Shown here piece by piece: positions 26,701-38,700 of a stretch of DNA of 64,000 bases. The notes beneath the pieces are model-generated. The model saw only the letters and a list, made by a program, of their open reading frames with translations, did no database searches and was not told where the DNA came from. The translations under genes were made by a program, and so were the position numbers. The stretch comes from Lichenostomus cassidix (lineage: Eukaryota > Chordata > Aves > Passeriformes > Meliphagidae). Location of the stretch: positions 67,794,565 through 67,858,564 of the forward strand of contig CM039211.1 of assembly GCA_008360975.2 (NCBI GenBank), read 5' to 3'. Numbering within the stretch: position 1 is the first letter of the stretch; each line of letters begins with the position of its first letter.

Positions 26701-29700
26701 CACCCTTGCAGATGAAATTTCTGCCATCAGAATTTAAGAATTGATTCTATGTTAAATCCATCTGTAAGTTACCTCTCACAGTCATAGTCCATGTTAAAGA
26801 ACTCACAAAACAAGATCTGTTTGCCTCAGCCCTTCTAGATATTTGGATTCTTTTTCCTGATTCAAGTTAGTTTGGGCACTTCATGGAAGGCTTTGTGTTT
26901 GTGTTTATGGCTCTCTCATTGTATACTTATGTGTATTTTTTAGAAACCGAAGACAGGATCATAAGGAAGGAATTCTTTACTGTGAAGGTGGTGAGGCACT
27001 GGCACAGGTTGCCCAGAGAAGTTGTGGATGCCCCATCCCTGAAAGTGTTCAAGCCCGGGGGGGGTGGAGCTCTGAGCAACCTGTTCTAGTGGAAAGTGCC
27101 CCTGTCCATGGCAGGGAGTTGCAACTAGAGGGTGTTTAATGTCCCTTCCAACACAAACAATTTTATGATTCCATTTGTTCTTCATCTCAGAATGCTATGA
27201 AGATCTAAGCCAGTTATCAGTGCACAAATGCAATGAGTTTTAAGGGACTTAAATACAACAGAAAAACCACAGATGGTATGGAAAAACCTTAATGAAGACT
27301 CCAACTATCTTTTTGTAGAAAAGGTTCTTGTTTTGGACAGAATTAATGGATTATTTGAGATCATTATACTTGGTACTTCAGGGCTGAATACAGTAATAAA
27401 ATTACTTACTGCAAGCTTTACTTTTGCTTTCAAAGGACTGTAGTGCAGCTTGAAATCTAACCTCCATGACCCATCATCAGAAAAGAAGTTTTGTTTCAAC
27501 ACTGATGTCTGCCATGGCTCTTGGTTTTATGACGTATACATTTTATGACATATATACATTCCTGTCCATTTATACACAAGAAGCACAGTTAGCCTTGATT
27601 CAGATGAAAAGGCAAGAAGTGCTTTAAGGACTGCATAACTTATGCATGTTCTGTAGATTACAGGCAAATCATGGTAGATAATGGAAAAACCTGTGACTGA
27701 GGGCACAGAAACACATGGTTGATTTGGCTTGGTTAGACTTGAGCTAAGCCATTGCTAAGCCATTTCTCTGCCTGTGCTCCTCACTCTTGAGCTCATTGTC
27801 AGCTTTTTAGCACAGGGACAGCTGCAGACCCAACCTCTCCCTTCATGCCCACTGTCAGCATAAGAAAACTCCATATACCTGCCCTGACATCAGCTATCCA
27901 TCATTGCATCCCAGCACTGGGAAGCAATGTCATGAGGAAAGGCTATGATGAGGCTTGTTTTCCAGCAGTAATTAGAACTGGGCTGTCCCGTGAGGTTGTA
28001 TGAAGTCAGCCAGCAGCACTTTGGTCAGCGGCTCACTTCACCTCTGCAGCAAACACTCAGAGGTTGGAATTTCATTGCCTCTTCTGCATCTGCTTGCCCA
28101 GAATATTTGAGCACAGGGCAGAGAGTCACAAACCTGTTGTTGTTTTACTTGTTGTACAACAACAAGTTGAACATATTTGAGCGCAGGGCAGAGGAGAGTC
28201 ACAAACCTGAAGTTGTACTTGTGAGTTTCAGAAACTACAACAAGACGATGTAAAATCAAATTTAAAATTACTTCCAAGTTTTGTGTGGTTGACATGGCCT
28301 GAATCATTATTTTATCTCCAAGCTTTGTTAGTTTTGGATCTGTTCCACCCTATGCACCCTGTCAGCTGCTGGCAGCCTCAGTGCTCATGTGGAAGTAATG
28401 ACTCATCTCTACAGGAATGTTGCAGCAGCAAAATGTCCCTGGGCTTGTTATCCAACTGGGATCCAGGAGCAGAGAGCTAAGATTGTTATTTTCAATGTGA
28501 TCATTGGTGTTATTCTGGTGGAAGGGCTGGTTCACTAATGAATCAACGTTTGTGCACATCCTTGCAAACCTAAAGTACTCTTCTCAGCACTGAGCATTAT
28601 TATTATTATTTTTAGAATTCCCTCTCACTGTGTTTTCCTGTTAAATGTTACAGATGCTTAAAGGTCTTGATCCTCTGCTAAAGGGGAGTGTTTTGCTTTA
28701 GAGAATATTCCTCTAGCAAGAAGCAGAGAAACCCACAGCCTCTTAGCACTGCAGGAAAATGAGAGACACTGGGAATGGCAACCTGCACTGGACTGGTGGT
28801 TCATCTCATTTTGCTGTGCCTCAACCATCCTCATCCTCAATACCATCTGCTTATAGCAAGGAGCAGAGTTATGAGATAACTTGTCCACTGGGTGACACTC
28901 ACTCCTAACCCACAGAGACACACCATGCCTTGTGAGCACAGGGGTCTTCAGGCAGAGGGTCTTCAAAGTGTGCACCACAGCTTCCCCCTGCTCCTGGTGG
29001 TTCCTGGCACAGTGTTTTGCTGAGCAATGATCTGCTCGCCATTTTGTCCTGTGCTTAATCTAACCCCAGTAAGTAATAAAAAGCAAAGTCCTTCAGCATG
29101 GGGGAAACATCTCTGTAATGATACGATAGGTCTGTGCATCTGTTCTCACAGCAGGGACATGTACTAGAGCTAATCAGGAGCTGGAAGTTGTGTTCCCCAG
29201 GAAATTCTGACATAGGAAAAAATTAATTCCAAATTAGATGGAAATGACGACATTTCTAATGTTCTTACACAATGAGATTTCTCCCCCAAAGTAGTTTTAG
29301 ATCATCAGAATGTTTTAGCTCGATAGCATAATCTAGATTAATTTCATTCTGATCCTTACACTGTATTAAAATATTAAATGTAATTACATACATATAATAA
29401 CACATATAATATAGAATATGTCTGAATTAGTGATCTAATAGAGGATAAAATTTAAAATGTAACTATTTAAAATGAGAGTTGCTAAGCTGGAGCACCTGAC
29501 TCTAATGTCTCACTTTGGCAAGCACTCCCTCCTTCTTGTCGAAAGGGAGCAGTGGACTCCTTGGAGGACAACTGGAATGTAACCACCTGAGTAGGTTGCC
29601 TCTGAGGAGTCCACTGACTGCAAAGGAAATATGACATGGCATAGTTTTCTCCCAAAGCATTTACATGCAAAAATGGTAGATTCACCTCTCCTTACTCTTC

Positions 29701-32700
29701 ATGTCTTCCGTGAAGCCATCCAGTCCTGTGGAGTAGATTACCCAGGCAACTCTCATAGTCATTGCAAAGAAATAGGAACTTTTACTATATGATTTTTCTC
29801 ATCCTGATATAGGGATTGTGCTCTACAAGGTCTGATTGATGTTTCCAGATTATCAGTGGAGGCTGAAAGGCTGAAAGGACTAGATCAGCTACTCTAAATA
29901 GCAAGTCCTTGTTCTCCAAATAGCAGGTGTCTGAAATGACGTTGTTGGCTTTTAATGAAGGGCCACTAGTGCTTTATTTCCTGTAAAGCTCTTTATTCCA
30001 AAACAATTGCGTTTTTGTCTGCATTCTTGTTGCTTGTCTTGAGGCCCCCACTGGACTTTAAAGGCTTTTTTGCTAGCCAGTCTTTCCATGTCCCATGCAC
30101 ACCAGCATGCTCTCCTCCCTGGGCACTGAAGAGATCTCATCAGTAATTCCCCACAAGGATGTTCCTCCACAGGGATGCCACACATGGAAACGGAGAAAAA
30201 CTCAGTGGACAAGGGATTCAAAGCTATTAGATGTTTAATGGATGCTCTAGGTGCATGAGGAGGGGAACCAATATGGTGGGGGTGGCTCGCTGGGGTCACA
30301 AAAGAGGACATCACTTTTACTCACCTTCTCTCTGTTGCTGTGGGATCATGGGAGGTGGCTGTGGGAACGCTTGGCTAATCTGGCCATAAGCAGCAGGATA
30401 AGCAGCTGCAGGGGGGAGAAAAGAAAAGAAGAAAGAAGGACAGATTTCAGTGCTGGGAAGCAAGGAGCTTTCACTCCAAAACCACCACACCAGCTAGATG
30501 TGGGCTTTGCCCCTGTGTTTTGGCTCTGTGAAGGGACATTTCGTGCAGCCTGTGGTATAAGAGCCATGGTCGTGCTCCAGGAGGTGCCCTGAGCATCCTC
30601 CCTCCCTCCAGCTCCATCAGCAGTGGCACTGAGGGAAGCCATGCAGTAAAGGGGGGGCTCTGCTGTGTCCCCTCCCAGCAGAGATGGGCAGCCGTTCCAG
30701 GTGGTGACACAAACGCGCTCACTCACGAGCTCAGTGCAGAGGTGCCCATGCTGACAGCCACACTCAGAGCACGTGCACACCTTTCCCACCTCACCTCTTG
30801 CACCCTGATCAATTCCCATGCTCATAAAAACAGGTCACAAGTGTGTTTCTCCCCTTCTGTGCCCACAGTTGTACACACACTCTCGGATATACATTTTCTT
30901 TCATGCCCGTAGAGACATCCTCACTCTCACACAAACGCAGGGGAAACAGTGAGCAGCAATTAAGCAATTTTCCCCATCTCAGCTCCCCCACCAAGCAAAC
31001 AAGGGGAGCCATTCACTACCACAGATGGTAGATGATGTGCCTTGCTGCTAAAAATACAGAGTATGGGTCGCCTGCAAGACCAGAGAGAAGAGGATAGGGG
31101 CCATGTGTGTGCAGAGGGGTTAATTAACAGCTCAAAGGGTTGAGTTGCTTCCCATCTATCAAACCTCACAAGCAATAAATGACAATAACTAAAACACCGG
31201 CAAATGAAGCCCTACATGGAGAATTAAATTAAGTTTCCAGATACAGCGCTGACACGAGATAATAGCCATTCCTCAGCGGGAACCCATGATTGCTCCAGTT
31301 ACCACAGGAAATAATGACTTTGGGGTGGCAGCTTCCTCGCAACGTTGGCCATGGACACCTCGTGAGGGGAGGCTGAACACGGCAGGGTCGTGGTCTGCAC
31401 CAGGTCACTTTGGCTGGTGTCAGTCCATCAACTGCAAAGGAGCTGCTCAGCACACAGTGTGACACGAGTGGAGCTGTGCCACAGGGAGCTGTGGTGAATC
31501 TGCTGGGAAGCAGGGGATGTCTGGATAGCTCTTAAGCAAGGCTCAGATTAGCTAACTCAGGCATGGCCAGTAGACATACTCTAAGAAAATGGGTGTGTGC
31601 AGGCATTCCATACGCTGCCAGGCACAGCAGCTGTGGCTCTGCAGGGTCAGGCTGCCCATCTTCCCTCTTTGCTGCAGCACTCAGGAGACCTGCTTTAGAA
31701 AGTGGCCTCCAAGGCAGTGGCCTGATTTGGCACAGCGCTAAGGGAGACCAGGCATGGTCCTGCTGATGAGACTTCACTGAGGTGCAGGCCAGTGGGATCC
31801 TTTCCCGGGGGAAAGGGAGGAGGTTGCCTGCTTTGTGAGAGAAGACCCTGGGTGTCTTGATGTTTGTGCAAAGTGAATCTGGGAGTCTGTGGCCCACAGC
31901 TTGTCCCTTCCCTCAGCCCCCTGAGGCGTGTTCAGTGGGTAATGACTTTAGAGAAGAGAAAGGTTTATTGGGAGAAAGTGTTAATACTAACGACCTGCGT
32001 ACTGCTGCACTCCAGCGTAGGCTTGCTGCAAGGGGTCTGCTGCAGTGGGGCTCTGTGCTGTGGAGACACAAGAGAGACAAGGAATTAAGGGGTTAAAACA
32101 TGATAGGCACTCTCCTGTTATTTTTTATCATCAATATATGTTATGAGACAGACAGACCCAGGGGCTGAGGGTTGAGAAGAGGAGCAGTTTGCTCACTCTA
32201 TGGACAGAACCCCCCAGGATGGCTAAGAGGGTTCTGCCCCCAGCCATCACCCTGTGAGACCTTGGAGCAGAGGACAAATAAACCTCTCTCCTCATTTCCC
32301 AAGCTTAAATTATGGAACTGCACTGATCATGCAGATTTTTGGCACTAATCAACCCCAAAGAACCCTCATCTTAAGCCAGGACTAACACTGTGCTAGGTGC
32401 TGTGCAAACTCAGATCTCAGTGACAGCTACAGTCACATGAAACTTTCAATCAGAGCAGAAAACAACAGGGGCATAGCAGGAGGAAGGAGAAGAGAACAAA
32501 GCAATGGCTCCTGTCATCCCCACATCCCTTCGAAGGACTGTGTTGCTGCCAGGCAGCCCCCAGTGAGAGAGAAGAAACTGCATGGAGGGGAGGGGGACAC
32601 CACTTGTCTGCTCCAGGGAGGATGCTGTGAATCTCTGCATAAGGCATGCAGTCTCTTGCTGGCTTCAAAGTGTATTTTCTCTCTTTACAAGTGTGCATTC

Positions 32701-35700
32701 CTCCCCACTAAAACTGTTTATTTTTGTGAAACTTTGAAGTCTTGCTCAAATACAACCAAAGCTAGTTAAGAATTTTTTTTTTCTTTTTCTCCTTTGGTTG
32801 ATAGGGAGGAAAAAAAAGAGAGAAACGTGTTGGATAAGCTCTTTCTTTATCTGCATCAATAAAAAATTTAAAGCAAAGCTTGGCTAAACCTCCAGTCCAA
32901 ATGTCACCTTGGCCCTAATATTTCACTTCTTGTTATGAGTTTAATTTGTATTTATTGGTACTGCACAGTTCTACATTTATGCAGTCCCTCCAACCTATCT
33001 CTTGTAGGATGATCCCTCAGGGAACTGCCACTTTCCCACATCCATCCCACCTTTTTTCCTTCTTACCCGCACAGAGGTGTGGCTGGAGGCAAGGCTTGGA
33101 GGATGCAAAGGTGGGGGCCTCTTGGAAGGAAATCTGGTGCCATACACCTATCCAAGGAAAGACACTGACTGTATGGCAAAGTGTGGGGGAGGTTGTCATA
33201 CGTGAGTATTACACACCCAAGGAACACGGATAAAGTGTTTTCTCACAAATAGAAATACCAGCTTGAAACTTAACTTTAAAGATCACCATTGGTCATGATG
33301 GAAACTTGCAAGGTCTTGCACTTTTCTCCCAAAATACAAGGAGGAGTGGTGAAACGACCAAATTTGAGGTGGCAAACCCAATCAGCTGGCTAAGGCTTGG
33401 AAGCTCCTGTTCATTATGGACATTACTGGTTCACTTGGACTTAGAGGCTGGGGTAGTCACAGGAAGAAATAAGTGGGATTGCATTCTTAGGTTGGAATGG
33501 TTTCCTAGCTGACTTTTGGTGAGTCCCTCAATATGTGTGTATGTGAAATGGGAAAGCACCGTTTTACTGTCAGGATTTTCATTTCTTACAAAAGGGTGTG
33601 AGGAGAATACATTAAAACCAGTGGGAGGTCAGTGGAAGGCATAGTAGATATTCTACACTATATTTTTAAAGAGTAGTTGTTCTGGGAAACTGGAGGAAAT
33701 GTTTGGAAAATATACAAATTTTTTCTATTTACCCCTTTCTCCTTGAAGAAGAAACCAACTAAAGTCTATTCTTTTTAACCTCTGCTCAAAAATGCTTTCC
33801 TTAAAAAAAAGAATATTGATCATGTTGCTCCACAAGAAAACTGAATAGCTATGAAAAGTTTAGCAATACACCAGTTCCGTCACCCCTTTAGGAGAACGAA
33901 TCATAGTAACTTAGACACTTCAAGTCCTGTAAGGTAGAAGATACCTCCTGAGAAAGGTGAGGGAACCTGTGGTGAGAGAAGCAAATCTTTATATCTATGG
34001 TTTTGCAGACTGCAATGAAGGACAGGATCTGCCATCTCTGCCCCAAAGGCCACTGTCCTTCCTTCATTGCATAGAAGAAGAAATTGTCTCTGCTGCTCAG
34101 GGAATACAGCATTTCATCATTCTCCAGAGCAGGCTGATTCAGGCATGCTTGTTCTCCCTCTGATCTGCTGGTAATTAGCAATGGCTGACACTTCACTGAT
34201 ACAGGAGAAATCAGTAAGCAGGACCTGTCTGACTGTGGTCCTTTCCTTTATTCCTTGCCTTATCTGGGCACATGTGGGAACTGCCCAGCCTTCCAGCTAT
34301 GACTGAGTTTATCTCCTGGCCACGACCACCTGGCTCACTGCAGAGCTGCTCTCCTTATCCCACCTGTGGGTATCTCACCTGCCTTTGGAGCCATACTTTG
34401 ACCATCAGAACTAAGACATTCTGCTTAGGAAATATACACTGAGAATCATGGCTTGCCTTTAAGATTAAATATTAGAACTGGGCACATACTTTATTTAAAG
34501 TGCTTGGGACAGCAGGCTATTAAATGCAGCCTTTCCCCATTCCCCACTAAATCTTTCAGAGCTCATTATTTTCCCAAGTGTTAATGACTTGCCACCAAGG
34601 GTAATATCTAACTGAGTATTTCTCATGAAGCTGCCTTGTGGCCCAGGTCACACTTGGAGTTTCCTCTTGGCTCACAACATGTACAAGCCAGTGGGAAAGC
34701 TCTGCCCTGGTTTCAGTCAGCTCTGCTGCAACCTGGAAATCATTTCCTCATGGAAAAAGAATGTGCAAAGTAGCTGTTCTAACACAGAGAGTCCTAACAC
34801 TGACCCAACCATTGCTGGATGCTCTTGAAAGGAGAATTGAAAGCACCTCTGGGGAGGCAACAACTCCTGGCTTGGGGCTGTGTTTTACTTGCACTCTCCC
34901 ACCCTGTCTTGGTCATTTGGGAAAAGCAATTGTAGTGAGTCACAACCAGCAGGAATTTAACTTGGCACCTCTTAAAAATGATGACCTCTGCTCACTGCAG
35001 AACTAGCCTTCCTTAGCCTGGAGACTGTGTTTACCCAGCAAATGAAGATGTGACTTCAGCACAGAGGATGTGTCCATGCTGGCCAACACAGCCTGTGAAG
35101 ATGCAGGGACCCAGAGTCCAGGGCTGGCTGGACACCCTGGCAAGGGGCCAAGGCATCTTGGGCAGCCATGAGCACATCTTCATGCTGCTGCTCACTCTGC
35201 CAGATGAATCAGATCTAGCAAAGGGCATAACTGCCTGTGCTCACAGATGTTGCATGGATGAATCCAGCAGCTGGTATTGATCCAGAAATCTCAAGACACA
35301 GATTAGACATTTGAGGAAGTTGTGGCCATGCTGTAAAGGGTGAGCTCTCTTACATACTAATGACCTATCAGGAGTTCATCAAGGGCTCAGATATATGAGG
35401 AGATCACAGTTCAGAGTCAACCTACACAAACAGGGGTTGGGTGTGGCTGTAGCCCACCACGTGCTAAAATTCAAAGTGATTGGGAAGTATGTGTAATTTC
35501 TGTGTCTCTGCACAAGGAGATCATCAGGTAAGGTTGCTTTATTCCCCCATAAGACACACATAACTTCACAGGGTGGCCTTCACATAGATCATCAGTGGGA
35601 GAGCTACCCTGCCTCAGTCACCCTTTCTCCCCATCCAGATTGCCAGTCTTTGATATTGGAAATATTAGTTGAACACAAGCATACAGGGCTGGGAAAACAC

Positions 35701-38700
35701 CTCAGCTCCTCTGTGTGCTGTCTGTGCTGGGGTGCAATTCCTCAGTGTCACACAAGGAAAATAGGTGAATAAGGGCAGGTAAGTGCTATAGATGAGAGAC
35801 AGTATCATAGAGCACCTTAAAGGGGCTTTTGGACCAGAGTCAGCATGTCTCTAAGTTGTAGGACCCTCCAAAGACCTTGGATGTACTGACTCTGTCCAAG
35901 TGTGCCTAGGGAGAACATCTGAAACAGCTTTCCTTGTGGCCAGACTCATGGAGGTGTCATGTCCAATATACAGACTTTCTGAGATTAAAGGTGGTGTGAT
36001 GTAAATGCTGAGGATCAGCTGGTGAAGGGAAGAAAAAGCAGAGAGGCTCCTGAGAGGCCAGAGGACAACTATCAATCATGTCAGCCCCACTGAAGTCCCT
36101 GTGGCCTTGCTGCTTTCCAGGAGCTGAGGATCTGGCCTTGCCAGGGCAAACTAAAGGTGTACTGTGAAAACAGATGCTAATAGTAACTTCATTTGGCAGC
36201 TCAGGGCAAGAGCCTTATCCCTGGACATCTCTTCTATATTAATTTGATCATTTCCATATCTCCATGGGAAAAATCCTGCTCAGATACAATTGTCTCTTTG
36301 CAAGACAATCCTGGCCAAGATGCCACAAGGTGACCATGGCAGATAACCTTCCATAAACCTGGAGACATAAAACAAGCCAATGACCTACTATATGGCCATA
36401 AATATAAATTTAACGAAGGCAGCACTTATTCATTAGGCAGAAGTCAAGAAATGACTCCCAAGTCCTTCAAAGAAAGTAGATCCGTTAATGTCACTTTCCA
36501 AATCCTCTGCCTGATGCCAAAAACTGAGGATGATTTCCCAAGTCAGCATGAAATACCAGTGCTTTAAAATTAATACCAGGAAACTTTCTTACTCCTGATA
36601 TATCTTTAGATTGAAATCCAACTTTTTAAAGGGGCATTCAGTTAGTGTTGGGCCTGACATTTAGCATTTGTCAGAGAATGAAATGGATGGAGGTGGCAGA
36701 ATGAAGCACATTGTTAAAAATAAATAAAATTGGTTTAAGTGATATTCTATAAAGAATCCTTCCTGAGGTGTCAGTAGTCTGGCTCCAGTGTCTGTCCAAG
36801 ACAAGCTGTTATATGGGTGCCCCAAGAGGAAATGTTTGCAGGGGACAGAGGGCTGGAGTCTGCTGTGGTATTCAGGGGTGTAAATCAGGAGGATCTGCAC
36901 TGAAGTAAGCAGCCTGGTGAGGAAAATGGGTGATAGTTACTGCCTGAGCCTTCAAAAAGGGCCTTCCAATGCCCTCAGTGGACTATGGGACAGCCTCCCT
37001 GTCCCAGCTCAGGTAGGAGAAAGTAAAAGAGGTCTCCTCTCTGAAACCAGAGGCATCCAGTACTTCTGAAAGACAAAAGTAGAGCCTGGCACATTTTAGG
37101 CCCCTAAGGCACCTTGTGATTGCACTTTGGTGGAAGGAATCAGTTTATTTCTATATGATATTCCCTCCACTCCCTGCTTCTGATTATCTGTGCATTTTGT
37201 GACTGACGTGCTCAATTCCATCTATTTCACCCCATTTTGCAGAGATGCTTCCTAAATGGGTCTGAAACCTCATGTTATGAGCTGGTTGCTCAGCTCTGGG
37301 CTCTGCCCCATTCATTCATTCCTCTCACTGTCCTGGAGGCATTCCATACCTCTCCCAGGAGCTGCAGCTTGGTCACTATAACTTTTGGGAAGGTGGATGG
37401 GGGAGGAGGGCAGTCAAAGAGAGGCAGTGCTGTTCAGTTAGTGGGGGGGATAATAACGTGATGATAGGAAAAAAAAATCTATGTGAAGGCCAGGATTAAA
37501 ATAAATAAATAACTGAGTGGGAGGGCTCTATTCACCTTCTCCTTAAATCCAATTTAAATCACTCTCTACAGCCCTAATCTATATCCATAATTATATCATT
37601 TCGTACAACAAGCTTGCGAGAGGTCTTAAGAAATTTATGTAGATTAAAATTCATGGGTGCCATAGTACAGATTCCATATTATTAAGATTGATTAGGACAG
37701 CTGATGCTGTGATTAAAGAAGCCAGCGCTTACTGTTGTAATTAATTAGGTATTCAGACACAACAATAACTGCAATAACAGAAAGAATGTGCTGATCTGGC
37801 AGAAAACAGAGGCTGATCCTGTGTTTTATAGTCTCGTTTTGCCATTTAGGGGTGGACACCACTCAGTTAAAAACATGCTGTCCCTCTGTCTCTTCCCCTA
37901 CACATCAAAAGAGCAAAGAAAGCGAGGGCTTTTGTGCCCTCTGCTTCATCCTGTTAGTAGGAAAAAGCCCTTCTGGTAATATCCCCAGCTATTGTAGGTC
38001 CTTGTTTGGGTCAGCCTATGGATCTACTTTAAAATTCATATAGTTCAACCTTGGAAACCAGGAGTATCTTTATTATCTTCTTCTTAGTCCCACATCCAAG
38101 CCCTACCCCTAATCAGGTTCCTTCTGAGATGGATGCTGAAAAAAAGCATGATAGCAGACTTGTCTGGCAATGAAGAGCTTCCAAGGTAACAAAGTGAGAA
38201 AGACACAGATGACTCAGAAATGCAGACAGGACATGGCTAGTCAAGGTGACAAACTAATTCAACAGCAAAGTCAGGACCAGACTTTCCACTCTTTGCCTAA
38301 GGCCATAATCACCTAAGCCAGGGTCAGGTTTTAAAAGCTATTAAGGCACTCTGAGTCCATATTTTGGGGGAGCATAGTTTAAGTCATCTTTAAAAACAAA
38401 GCTCAAGGTCTTAACTCACACAGATGCTACTGAAAACATCAGCTGAGAGTCTGATTTGGGTTTACACCTTCTTCCAGATCAGGGGAGAAAGCAGTTTTGC
38501 TCTGGAAAGGCTCAGACAGCTGTCTTGAACAACCTCATTCATTACAGCTGCAGCATGGTCATTGGAAGTAAATGGCATCATTAAAGTGGCTTAGACTACA
38601 ACGGAAGATGGCAACTTGGTATTATATTTTTAACGAGTGCATTCCTTCATTTATTTATTTTACTGGTAAAGCATGGTTTATGGCACATGGCAGATTGTTA

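Larger units (their letters stand above)
24097..30324 (-). other. CELF4: CELF4 intron (6.2 kb)
   Basis: It contains a plus-strand CR1 fragment at 26.95-27.17 kb, an AT-rich candidate conserved block at 25.5-25.86 kb, and a diverged tandem duplication with a hairpin near 28.1 kb. An AT-rich stretch lies at 29.2-29.5 kb. No coding exon was seen. Confidence 0.85.
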
